A stretch of 64,000 nt of DNA from Eremophila alpestris peregrina (Eukaryota > Chordata > Aves > Passeriformes > Alaudidae): assembly GCA_009792885.1 (NCBI GenBank), contig WMCF01000025.1, positions 11,946,824-12,010,823 on the forward strand, read 5' to 3'. Each line of letters starts with the position of its first letter. Within the stretch, counting starts at the first letter, position 1. The position numbers were made by a program, and so were the translations under genes. The notes below the pieces were generated by a model. It did no database searches, had not been told where the DNA came from, and saw only the letters and a program-made list of their open reading frames with translations. Of the stretch, positions 37,829 to 51,073 are shown one piece after another.

Positions 37829-37894
37829 CTGCATTAGCATGTCTGATTGAGAAGCTGCTTGAGAAGTCTCCAGTAGGTAGAAAACCTGCTGCCT
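37829..37894 (-). other. candidate 66-bp minus-strand exon, unproven
   Basis: On the minus strand, a strong acceptor (CCTTTCTTCCTCTCAG) is followed after 66 bp by the donor CAG/GTAAGG. At least one frame is open with phase 0 at both ends (starting Arg-Gln-Gln-Val-Phe-Tyr). Its strand is opposite to the proposed gene. There is no independent support, and the pair could be a decoy. Confidence 0.15.
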
Positions 37895-40800
37895 CTGAGA
37901 GGAAGAAAGGTGACTTTTTGAGAAGAACTTCTTGAGACAAGGAAGGAGCTATATGAATTTTGATTTGAAACTCAAGTGCTGGTAATACATAATCACTGCA
38001 AAAATCTAATCTGAATATTAACAGCTCCCTCTGCTCTTTTGCGAGGACAAACATTTCTTTCTAAATCTCAACAAAGCAAGCTTTTAATGTGGGTCAAATG
38101 GAAATCCTGTTTATTAAAAAGTTGCTAAAGACAACTAGATTTTTAATTTCAATGGAAGAGGCTTCTCTGTGACCCTTAAAGGCATGCCAGTGGACTCTTC
38201 CAGCACATGCCTCAGTAAACAACAAATGAATCACTGAGGTGCTCTAACAAGGATTGATGTGTCCACCCAATTAGAGGGATATAAAGAGCTCTCCCTTGAA
38301 ATTCTGGGTTCATTTGGGTTGCTCTGCTATTTCCGCAGTCTAATGCTGAAGCATTGCTTCAGGGGCATTGTTGGCCTCAGCAACTGGCTTGTGTATGTTG
38401 TCCTAGCTAACAAGTACAATTTTTGTACAGATACTTCTCCTATGCAGTACTCCAGCAGAGAAATAAAAAAATAATGCTGAATGTCAAAGTCAAATCCCTC
38501 ACTAATATCTGTTTAAGCTAAGAGCAAGATCTTCTCCAAATTTAGCACTGCTACGAGTGGCATTGATAAGACTCATTAATCACCTGTTTTCAGGGGCTTG
38601 CAATCTCTTGACTTTAAATGGGTTTAATTTTCTTTTTGTCTAAAATATGTGGAGTTTTGGGAGCTGAGAAGGTGCAGTGCATGTTGTATGTTGTGAGTAA
38701 TGCAACTGGTCAGATGAAGCAATGCATGGAAAATTCATTAAGTATTCTGAGGCCATTTCCTCTTTTTCTTGGAACAATGTTTCTATTTTCCATTTCAACT
38801 GTACATGTAACTCATACTGCTTCAGAAATAATTTCCTCACATCATCTTAAAAGAATATTAAAAATGAAAACATTTTTTCACTCTACAGAGAATTTCTATT
38901 TCAGACAAATAGCCCAGTTTTTTGCACAGAACAACATATAAAGTAGCCTGAAGAAGGATATCATGCACATCAAGATGAGAGTATGCTTTTTTTTCAACCG
39001 GCTGCTACCTCAAGAACTGTGGAGCACTTCAAAACTACACAGGATATCTTGCTGGTGCTGTTTAAGGATTCCCAAAGTGTGGTGGCAATTTACAATTCCT
39101 TTACCAGGCTTCTGGGAAAAGTGTATGATGTTATTACATCTGAAGATAGCTGCATATCGACACTTGAAGTTTCATTTCCTAGACCACAAATGAAACCCTG
39201 ACTCTTTTTGATGAATTGCCTAGGCTAAGCCATAAATCATTACAAACCATCTGGTTAAGATATTCAACTAACTCTTATAGAAGATGTTTTAACTCCTACC
39301 TTTTTGTTGCTTCTTTTTATCCCTTCATTGTGACCTGGGTCTCAGTAGGGGATTGTAACTTAGCTGTGGTTAACAGGTATTTGAATCCTGTTACTGTGAC
39401 ATTTCTGGGTTAGATGGTATTTTGAAGCCTTGATTCATCATCCGTGAAGGTCCTTGCACCAAAGGCCTAGTGCTGTGAAACACATCACTGTTATGTAAAA
39501 GATTTTGCTCTGTTCTGTAGGTTTTGCAAAAATTGAAAATGTAGTGTTACAGTTCTTGCCAAGTATCTTAAGAAGCAAGCTTAAATGCCTAAATGAGAAG
39601 CCTTGCCGTCTACCATTGGTGGAGAAAGTCACGTTTGTCAGTACTCCTAATTACCCACTGAAGATCATTAGCTGACCATTTTTGGATGTGTTTATCATAA
39701 CTCAGATATGACAGCAATGAAAATGATCTGAGGGTTTCTTTGAAGCAAAGAGGAGAAGTGTGAGTCAGAAACAAGTTCTCTAAGTTACTGCCTTTCCTCT
39801 TTCTAATAGTCAGAATGCTAAATACCAGGTGTTCAGTGAAGCTGAGCATATTTCAAAAAGTTTTAGATAATGAAAATTGATTTAAGCCAGCTTTACAGGA
39901 GCCACTAACCTTAAATTTGGATTTGTGCTGTCTTTTAAGCCCAGAACTTTCCTAGATTATCTTTTGCCAGCTCCTGATTTTTCATACACAACCAGGCTTT
40001 ATTTTATTAATAGGTTGGCTGTGTTGGGAATTGTTTGATCTCTTATTTCCACTATTTATGTAAGCAAGTCACTGACCCACTGTGAAAATTCAGTAGCAGG
40101 CAGTTGTGATACAGAGTGTATGTGCCTTATGTCACTGGCCTTTGTGTCCATAAACCTAAAAGCTTCTGACTGGCCATTCCTCTGCTTAAAAATCTTCCTG
40201 TTTACCAAGTCCTTGAGGACATAAAAGAATTGACATGTTTTCTTAAAATTGAGGCGTGAGTGTGTGTGTGTGAGTATTTCCCATTAGAGTGAAAAAAAGC
40301 AAAAAAGCAGCACAGTGAAAATATCCTGGAATTACTTGAAAAAATATTCCTCTACAATAGTGAGTGAGAGCTCCTTATTTAAAATAACCTTAATAGAATT
40401 AAATACTAAAGTGAATGGAAAAACAGATGAACCCTTTGCTTGTATTTAATCCATTGCTGTCTGCCAATATGTGTGGTCTTTTGCGGTACTGGAGATTGTT
40501 TCACCTCTGTTCCTCTTGTTCAACTGCTTTGGTTCTGGGCCAGCATAATGGACAATTATTCATTAGCTCAGATAATGGGAAATAAAAAACACAGATGAGA
40601 AAGGCTTGGTAGAAAGAAGTTTGATTGTACAAAACACCATGGTTTTAACTCCTATTCAGTACCAGGCCCAACCTAGCTGTTTCCAGGGCCTTGTGAATCT
40701 TTGCAAGGCAGCAAGCAGGCACAAGCACTTATTCTTGTTCTCTGTGGAGTTTGGGACACAGACCAAAATTTGTATGAATCAAGGATTGCCTTGCTGCCTT

Positions 40801-41419
40801 GTTACCTTGAACAGTTTGCTTCCTCTTTTATCTTCTTTCCCCTTCAGCACCTCCACCTCCCAATTTCCAAACCAAAAGAAGGTAGGTAAAATTGTACTCA
40901 CCTAGGGGCTCTCAAGCTAGAACTTCATCTCTTCTTGTCCCTTAACAGGGTGTCTGAGGCTCCTGTTTCTGCTCTGTGGACACTGCCCTTATAAATTTGT
41001 CACAATTGTTCTATTCCTCACCACATCAACAGGTTCTTTCAAATACATTGCTTTATTGTGCTGAACCCTCTCTAGTGAAGTATTGGCACTGGCATCTCTG
41101 CCATTAAGAATCCCTCTTGTGCCATTCCCTCATCCTTCTCCCAAATCCTGCATGTCTTTGGATCTTAGAGCTTCTCTTGCAGTCAGTTCCCATCTAAGTT
41201 CTAGTTCTTTTCCTCCCAGATGCTGCAAGTTAGTCAGACCCCTGACTGACCATGGGCTTCCCTCTGTTCTCCTTCATCCCCTGTCCCTGTGTTCAATCCT
41301 GCCTGGATGCAGATGAGGTGAGAGACTGCCTGGTGCTGCCAAGGATCACGGGAAACATACTTCCAATAGACATTGCAGAGCTTGCCAAAGCCTTGCGCCA
41401 GGGCACAGGATAGTTTATT

Positions 41420-41450
41420 CTGGCAGGCTGTATGGCCACCAGCCTGCCAG
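41420..41450. repeat. perfect 11-bp inverted repeat (hairpin)
   Basis: CTGGCAGGCTG at 41,420-41,430 pairs exactly with CAGCCTGCCAG at 41,440-41,450 across a 9-base loop. Pairing does not extend outward, so it is too short for a microRNA precursor. Confidence 0.8.
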
Positions 41451-44400
41451 CTGGCAGTGACTCCTTTGTGTATTTGCAGCATCTCAAAAAATACTGGTCC
41501 TTCCTTACTTTTGGTTTATTTTAAATCCTCTCTTACATGTGTTAAATTTGATGGGATCAACTTTTCGACTGTGGGCTACAGGAATGAGTGGAGCCCAGGG
41601 GACACACACTTAATGCACAAGTGCAGCACAACTGTGAGCAAGGAGCTCCATTTGTTCCTTGACCATCAGCCACATCTTCAGCTGCACTGAGTTGAAATCC
41701 TCTCATGGGTTAAGAAATTCTCTGTGACAGTTTACACCCACACAACCTCCCCCAACAAGTGGGAGGTGCAAATGAGTACCTCAAAGCAAAAGTCTCTATC
41801 TCTGGATTACTTCCTTTGCTGGAGAAAATACTTTTAGCTGGCAACTACATTCATTTGGATACAGAGAAAATTTGCTGTGTGCTTCATATGTTGGAAGTAG
41901 TGAATGGAAAGAACTTACATAACACAGTTTCACAGACCTGTGGGGAGACCTGAATTTTGCTCAGCCCTGCTCTGCTGCATGAAGCTCTCTAATTTTTACC
42001 TTGCAAGTAGTGATTAAGCATAAAAAGTGTATTAGACCAGCCATATCTTGACAGTTTCTAGATCTGTTATGATCTTTTCCCACTGTCATTTTTTAGGATG
42101 TTTTTCACTCTCTAACGAACACTTTCACTTTTGCATCTTGCTCTTTGGAATTCATTCTCATACATGAATGACTTTACCCATATCAGCAACTCTTTTTCCT
42201 TTCCATTCCTGGAACACCTCATGGCTACCACTGTCAACAATGAGTAATAACCAGTTTTCCTGCAGTCGCTTCAGACTACTCACTGTAAACACTTTCTATT
42301 TTGCATCCATTTGACTCTTTAAAGACTTTCTACTCTAATCTGTTGGTGCACACAGAAAGAATATATAAAATGGAGACATCTGAATAAAATTCCTTTGTTT
42401 TGTCATGACAACATGGCTGATTCCTTTAAAATAATACTGATTAAATATTGTCCACATCCCTGTTGTACTTTTAAAATGTTACTTTTCTTTTTGAAGACAC
42501 AAGACTCAAAATTGAAAACATTTTTAGAGTTATGTCACAACTACAGGGATGGCCTCTGGGATGATCCTCCATACTGCCTCTCTCACTTGCAGATTCCTTA
42601 CTAAAATAGATTCATTCTCTTGCTAGTTTTACTAGATGGGTGCAGATCATCTGCTGTTTATACTTGAATTTTCATTTCCATTTATGTAAGCTTCATTTTT
42701 GACACACTGATCCGAGGATGACAGTTGCTTGCTTGAGATGCTCTGAAAATATATATCAAATAATCCTCTGATGTTCTTGTGTGTGAAACACCTTTCTCCT
42801 ACCACAGAGAAAGGAGTAAGTTACTTACTAGAGTAAGTTACTGCATTTCTTAAAATAAATGCAAGATAGAAGCCATAGGGTTTACTGTGTCTGTGGGGTG
42901 TTACTTTCTTTTTCATTCAGATCATTGTGCTGATCATTCAGCTCTATTGCTGCAATAAAAGTCCACTGCACTCCTGTGAGAAAGCCCTGCTTAATGCTGA
43001 ATACACCAGAGTGTGTAATTCAGATGGGTGGGACACCTTCAAACTATGCCAGGAATTACTGTAAAATTTAGGAATAAATTTAATAAAGAAGAGAAGAAAC
43101 ATTGCCCTGGATCTGGTATTTTTATTGAGTACAATGGAATAAATACCACAAGTGCTTTTAATAATAAGGCTGGTGCCTCAATGAGAGAGTGGCACTTTAG
43201 GTTCTCTTGAATTTGGAGGATTTATTTTTCTAAATTTGTTTTATATTACACAGAATACCTTGGTAGTGTTGAGTTTTGAGGATACTGACAGTTTACAATT
43301 TATTCCTTATTGATAGTCTCCATACTGATATTCTGGCATTGAAATCCAATTTATTGCTGGCATTTCCATCTCTCTTTCAGAATGAAGTGATATTCCTTTC
43401 TTTTATCACGTCCAGGGCAATCCTGCAGCAAATTTTGCAATTTTGCACTTCACTTTTACAGGGTTTGTCATTATATTGAAAAGGTTATATTCATTTGGAG
43501 CTCCTGTCTATCCCCTTGCAGTGGCTGGTGTGCAGGAAGGAGCCTTAGCTTTCTCAGGAACTGTGACTTGCCTTCTGTCCTATGGGGATTCTTTGCAGCA
43601 AAATGTTTTTAAGGCAATAAAGCAAGCCAAATCCAGATGAGGTAGAGCCAGTTCCTTATAATATGTAGTTGTTGGTTTCATGGAATAGACACAGCTTGAA
43701 GAAGTCCTGGCTGTCCAGATCATTGATTCTTAGAGAAACTGATGTTAAAATTGAGGTGAAAGCCTATTTGTGTTTAGGTCTGGAAGCAGCAGAATGCCCT
43801 CTGAATCCTCTTTTCTCCTTGCTTAGGCTTGTACCAGACATGTTTCACACTACTGTGGTATGCAGGTAGAATCTCAAATGTTGAAAGAAAATGTTGATGA
43901 TCTCCTAGTCTTTCCTTTTGGCCTCAGAACTGTTACTTTCAGGGTAGTGGCAAATACCTCTGGCCGAAGGAAGCCTTTCCTGGTTCTAATTGAAATTCCA
44001 GTCATGCCTGAATGCCTGCTTGTATGCAGATTTTGTATGGAGCAGCCTATCTCCAGTTCTGCTGTTAATTAGTTCGGAGCCTACAATCATCCTAAATTTG
44101 TAGATATTGAGAACTCTGCCAGTGCAACCTGATAGCTGGCCTTAGATGTTTAAATGAGTTTTGCTGCAGTACTTCAAAGGTAATACAGCACCAGGGTTAG
44201 TGATGACCTGATGACTTACAAGGTTCTCATTTTGTTAGATTGCCCAAAGCTCATACAGTTTGTCAAGAAAACAAAAAACCCAAAAAATCCCCCAAAAACA
44301 ACAAGAGACATTATTTGTAAATTCTCATTACAAAACATAATACATGCAGAATGTCAGCCAGTTTGGCTACCTGTGAAGTGATTTAAAACCCCTTAAATTC

Positions 44401-47400
44401 TTTGCTCTGAGTTTTTTTGTCTCTCATTGCATTGCATGAACGCAATCAACTCTGTTTTTTTCTTTCCTTCCAGCTAGATGGTACCTATATTCAGCTGTAT
44501 ATTAGAAAACTTGTGAACTTACACTAGTTTCACTTCCTGCAGCATTTCTGCCCTCCCAGGCTGGTGTGTGGTGTGCCAGCGCCTGTTGTGAAATTTTCCT
44601 CTTTCAGAAGCTGTGCCCCGGGGTGTGGGAAAGAGATGTTGTAATGCTGGGGAGGAGGGAAAAAGCACACCAGCCTCATCTACAAAATGGTCATTTCTCA
44701 GAACCTGCGTGGTCATCTTCTCCCCCGAAAATGCTGAAACTTGGACTGTGTTTGTATCATTTTTTTGCACTTATTTTTTAATGGAGAACTATTGACTAAT
44801 AGCACTTGCTGAAGGAATAACTTTGCATATGAACTACCTGTGCTGTACCTTTTCAGACAGAAAAAAACTTGTTCTGACATTAATTGAATGCCTCAGAAAG
44901 GCTTAGCAAATTCTGACCCAACAGAAAGACAGGGTATGGAAAAAAAGGCTCTGCAGTATTTACTTGAGCCTTCCTTCTGTCCACACAAACCAAAATTAGC
45001 AACGTCAGTGTAGACATTGGGTAGTTATGCCACACTTGGATTTATGAGCTTGCCTAAACATCTTGTTATTAAAAGTTTAAATATTTACACTGAGAATCTG
45101 CTGCCTTATGGACTCTTGTGAGATTATTTCTAAACAGTGAGGATTTTTTTTCTAACTGAGAATATTCTAAGGTTGACTTTAACATAGAACTGCTTTAGTG
45201 CTCTTCTAATCAACAGTTACAGATTAATTTATGCTAAATCAGGGTTTAAGTGTGGCTTAATCCTTTTAGAGTTCTAGCAAAGACTGTCCACTTGACTAAG
45301 ATTATGTAGATTAAAAAAAACTTCGGTTTTAAATAGGACATTGAAGCAAAATTAGGTAGAGCTCAGGGTGCTGGCTTTTGCTGGTATTTTCACACTGGCA
45401 TTTTACAATGATAAGGCATATTTTTGTACAGGACCTTAGGAAATCAAGACTTGTGCTGTGTATTCCTCTTAAGGACCCAATATAAATCCCCCTAGATGAG
45501 ACTCCTTGTTTTTGGTGAGGCTTGAATTTGAGTACTGCAGCAGAAATCATCGGCCCCCAGTAAGGTTAAACTTTATTTTCTGTTTAGTTGCACATACATA
45601 TAACAAAATATGCCCTTGGCTTGCCAAACATTATCCAGTTGGCAATCACATGGCAAACAACATGCTGAAGATTAAAAGACTGTGCTTTAAACAACACTTT
45701 CTGTGCTTGATGTAATATTTCCCTTTTTATGTTGGGAAATAGCACTGTTTAGTGGAAGCAAATAATTGCTATGAAAAAGTGCATAATTTCTGAGTAGAAG
45801 TTTATCTTCAAAACCCTAGTGGGTGGTGGGAGATAAGAAACAAACAAATATACCAAATGGAAGGACTGACTTACAAGTGATTGTGTGCTGCAGTTGAATA
45901 TAGTGGGACTTGGAGGAGCTGCAGACTGCCAAACATCACCCATTGAGGAAGGCAGAGACAGCTCTCTTTTAGCAAAAAACAATGGTCTTCAGCCAGTGTA
46001 GAGAGGGGAATCATGGGATGAGGCAATTTGTGTCAGGGAAGCATGTTCTAGCACCAGTTGTCTGCAGTGGATCTTATAATATTTTTAGTAAAGTTTTAAT
46101 TAATTCAAAGAACAAGATAATCCTATCCCGCCCCTCCCCTTTTTAGAAGCTTGCAGGGAGGTAAAAGAAGGATTAAGTAATGACTTGAGAATTTTACACT
46201 GAACATGGATGTTGGCTCTGTTGCTGTAGCTACATCATCCATCTCAACATACAGTAGCTATGGGAACAGAGCTATTGGACCTTGCAAATGGAATGCAAAC
46301 ATTTCATTGCTGGTGTGCCATTTGTCAGAGGCCTTTTCTCAGAAGTCTTAACATAATTTCTATTCCAGTCTTAGCTCATTCAAGCCTAAAATTCTAACCA
46401 TGGTGTCTCCCTCCTACAGAGTCAGTCTCAATGCAAACAGGTCTCTTTTCTCTGTATTCTTACAAGTCTTTCTATCAAATTCTACTTTTGTAACTGAGCA
46501 AGGACATTGAGTGAAATATAGCTGTAGACAACAAGGGAAACCAAAAGGTCATAGAATACATCACAAATAGCACCACTGCTCAGGACACACCTGCAGTTGG
46601 ACAGTTCAATCACAGGATCCCATGGGCATTGCTAGTCCAAATGTTTTGGTACTGCTGGATCTCGGGGAATATGGTGGTAGTGAGCATTTTAAAAATGCTT
46701 GATAGACAAGCTTGTCAAAATAAACAGTAACAATGAACTTGTTTCAGAAAATGTTGCAATCAGCTGCAAGGAGTAATTTAAGTACTGTCATTTAAATATA
46801 AATAAAAATGAAAGTTGTAACTGTTTAGTGCTTTTTTTTCCCCCTACACAACATCCTTACATATCCAGCAAAACTCCTGCTCTTTCCTGGCGGAAGAATT
46901 AACAATATTTGGTATATCTGTATTAGGCTACTTTACCTGAGCACTCTTAAATGTTGGTGGCCTTGGGAAGGAACAGAAGTACCATAAATATTGCTCTGTC
47001 AGAAAGCTACAGGAAAAGAAACAGGGCAGTTAAAGTAAGATACTTATGTTGATGAAATTATTGTTCACAGCATGGCTCTGTCAAAACTTGGCTTAGTACA
47101 TTATAAGCAATTTACCAAAGAGAACTGGTATATTCAAGATAAAGACAGCCCCAGTGTCCTCGTTTTTGAGAGTGGAATATAGTTGAGTCTGAACCTCAGG
47201 AACTTGATCCAGTCTTACAATTTTTGGCTTCAAATCAGACCAGTAACATTCTACTTCCTAGGAGATGAACTAAAATAAATCATCCGTGAAGCCTGATTCT
47301 GTTTCTTGCTTCTATCTATTCTACTGCAAGTAAGATTTCTTATTAAAATCACCATGGATACATGATCCTTATAATCCTGTGAGGCTTTTTCTGATAGTCT

Positions 47401-50400
47401 GCTTAGCTGCAGAAAGTTAACTAATGCTGTGCCTAAAAGAAATGAGCTGCTGCCCCTCTCCCAAGATCCCAAATCCAAGTAGCTCACTTTTAAATTAGCC
47501 ATGAACATATTGACCTGGTTTCACCATGGCAGATGCATTTGACAATGCTTCACATCCATCCAAGTGGGATCTGGGCTATGTGCCCTGTGCTTGCATGGCC
47601 TTTTGCAATAACAGAGAAATAATATGTGTGGGAAGTTGCTAAGGCATTTTTGGGAAGAGTGGAGTAGCAGTTCAGAAGCAATTGCCCCGACACAGAGCTC
47701 TTTCACAGAGGTATGTGCACACTGCAGACAACAAACTGCTTTTATTCAACAACCAGTACAATTGCTATGGACCAGCTGGTTATTGCTGGTAAATCAGTAT
47801 CCTGATTTGCATGTCCTTACTGTGAAAATATGAATGTGCAATCTTTGAGCTTCTATCCTACTGCTCATATGCATGAATTTGAGTCCTTTAAACTTGGTGT
47901 CATACAGTGCATTGAGCAACTTGGTGCTCATTGAGAGCATCTCCTGGCTGCTGGATGGGCAGTGGTCAGAAAGGGAGGGCAAGAATTGAAGGCCCTGATT
48001 TTATTAACTGCAGCAATATTTTGTATGTGACCATTCTGCCATCATCACCTTCTACTGGTATGGGCTTTAAGTAAAAGGCAGCACAAATGACCTGCACTGC
48101 ACATGTTGTTTCTGGGCTCTTCCTTAGCAGCAGTGATGTGCTGTCGTTACGTGCTGCTCAGAGAAAGAGGCTGAATAAAAAACAACTTCTGTTGCTGTTT
48201 AATGTACTGCAGCAAATGCTCTGTAGATCTCTAAATCAAGACATTTGTTCTTCATTTTTAGCAATGCCCTTTCCCTGAACTCATTTAATGAGACAGTTGT
48301 AAGATGTTTGTATGTTCTCCAGCTGGACTGGGTGCACAATTCTTGAACTCTGTCTCTTACTACATTCTCATTTTAAAGCGTCCTATGTCAATAGATAGTG
48401 GCAGCTATATTCTTAAGGCAGCCTTGTTCCACAGAATACCACTCTGATGTTGTAAGCAGTGTAATAGAAAGGAAGATGCTTGGGAATTTCTTTGTCACTG
48501 AAGATCTTGACAGCTGTGTTTTATAAAAGTGAAGGGGCACTGTAAGTAAAAGGGGAGAGTAAATTATGAAAGGTGCTGTACAGACCAAAATGTGACATAC
48601 AGCATGAGCTGACAGTGAAGAACAGAAGATGTTGTTTATTATCCCTGCTTGTCACAGAAAACATGCACAGAAATCACTTCCAGCATATAAATGAAGTTTA
48701 TGCAACTATAGCAATATGAACAGTTATAAGAGTAGTTTTAGAGATGTAGATTATTGCCTCTAATTTAATCTGTGTCTTAGAATAAAATATAAAAAGTTAT
48801 GTTGCTAAGTAACTACTATTTTCTATCTGCTCTAGATTTAACTGGAAGTGAGGATTTTGTCAAAACACTTAACAATTTCATGCCCCTTTTCTGCTGAATG
48901 CTATGGCAGATGTAGATTGCTCAGGTTCCTGGGTCAGCCCTACATCTCAACCCAAGTGCACTGAACAGCCTTTTACCAAGAATGCGTTATGTAGAGCACT
49001 TTTCTCTGTACACTTTGCTTAGATTTCACTTGGTGCCTTGCTGGGCTTAGCCTTGTGCATCTAAACTGTGCCACCTCCCCAATGACACCAGGCACTTCCA
49101 AAGCCAGCCTTGTGGCCAAACAGATACATTTCTAGAGTTGCTGCTATTGGTCTGAGAGCTTTTGTTCTTTACTGGTTTGCTGTTTTGTTTTGGTGTTTTG
49201 CTAATGCTGTACCTTTCTTATCTAGTCCAGGGCATCATGTTACACCTGTGTACAACAGCTAGTGTGTCTAACTTCCACTTAAAAGGGTGGGAAGAACTTT
49301 CTGTAAAGATCCAATACAAAAACAGATGAAAGTTCATCTTGCATTAGAATATTCTTGCTCATTTTGAACTTGTGAAGGATAGTTTTCTTATATATCAGCT
49401 TTTTATTCTCTCTTTTGTCCCTCTCCTCCCCTCCCTCCAGGAGTAAAAGTGTGCATTTACTTCTGGCAGTTCCAGCTTTTCATGGGGATCTTTTGCTCCA
49501 TGCCAATGCAGAGGAAGCAGGAAGATATTAGGTGGCATCAGGAAAATGAAAATTGGGCACGTGCTCTGCTGAACGTGCACAGGACAGCTTGAATCTGAGG
49601 TGCTTTGTCATGGTAATAGAGAATGATATGAACCATACTGACCCTATATACAAGCTGATTTGGATTTTTTGGTTAGAAAAGAAGACATCTTGCCTTCTCT
49701 GTGTGACAGTCCTACCTTGCATGCTAGAATAATTTGCTAGATATTTCTGCAGTGAGGAATATGGTAAAGAACCAGAGGAAAGACAGTGAGAAGAAAGTGA
49801 CCTGCCATTTTCCAATATCCACTTAAAAGCAGATAAAAGACATGCTTTCTTCAGAAATGTTCTGAGGGGAAAGGGTCAGCCTTTTGTCCTTTCTCCTTCT
49901 TTTGCAAACTCTCTTGGATGTAAAAGCAGTTTCACTCTTTAACATTTACACATATTGACCTCAAAAGTAATCAGTGGCATTCTAAAATGACTGTTAATCC
50001 TGGGGGCTGCAGAGATGTCTGCCATTTGTCAAATACTTATACAACATTTGAATTATCAGAAAAGCATAAAAACCAATTTAGTAACCTTTTCCTGGTATTC
50101 TTTGCTAAACATTTCCTATTAGACCATGCTCAGTATGGACAATATCATCAAGTAACTTAGTTTTCTGAATTACAGTCGTAACTCATGCTTCAGTGCCTTA
50201 TGTTCTGGTTAGTAGTCTTAGTTTAAATCTGTGGTTTAACTTTCCTCTGTACCTTTAACTTGCAGATTCTACATAAGAGCTTTCCTTGGCAACTATGCTT
50301 GTAATGTCCAGATTAGTGCCCTAATGCCTTAATAATTTTGAGATCTAAAACACTGCTGTAGAAAGGAGTTAAAACATAGCCTGGAATGAAAGAACTATTT

Positions 50401-51058
50401 AACTATTTAACTATTTAAGTGTTATATCCCATTTCCATGGAATGCATTAGCCAAGTATAGGTTGTTCAGGCTTCTAGGTCTCCTACGCAGTGTGACCTCA
50501 TGATACCAAATCCAGATGAGATGCAAAGCCCTGTGTCTTCTCAGGGGGAAAAAATGTGGTAGGATAGCGTATATTTTATTTTCTTTTTGCATGTGAAGTA
50601 CAGTTGAAAATTTAGGAGGATTTAGGTGAATAGGAATATTGTCCTCCATGAACCTATACTACCAAAGTTATGCTAATGTCTGAAGGAAATGTGTCTCCTT
50701 GGTGCTACAGAAACCTCCCAGCAATATCATGCTCCAAGAAAAAAGTATGGCTTGGAGGTGTTCATACAATAATTCTATGGAAATGTCTTCATGTAGACAT
50801 CATTGTTTAAGGCTGTGATTGTTTATTCATCCCACAGTGCTTATAAATCTGCATAGAGCCCTGGAGTGCTGCTGGTCTCTCAAACCTTAGCAAGATCAGC
50901 AGTGGAGCATGGACCCTTTCAGAGCTGCAAGATTTCCATATGAGTGTTAAAGGGAAAATAAACATTTCCTATTACCTGTGGGTAACCACTGATTCAAAAT
51001 AAGTGCAGACAGACTCAGTGAATTCCCCACATGTGAATGGAGAGTGGCTAACATTTCA

Positions 51059-51073
51059 TTTTTTTTTTTTTTT
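51059..51073. repeat. poly-T homopolymer (15 T)
   Basis: A run of 15 T in a T-rich stretch with no associated feature recognised. Confidence 0.75.

Noticed and set aside
50393..50418. Short run of CTATTTAA units resembling an iterated regulatory element
   Set aside because: Only about three imperfect 8-bp copies in AT-rich DNA, best explained as slippage.
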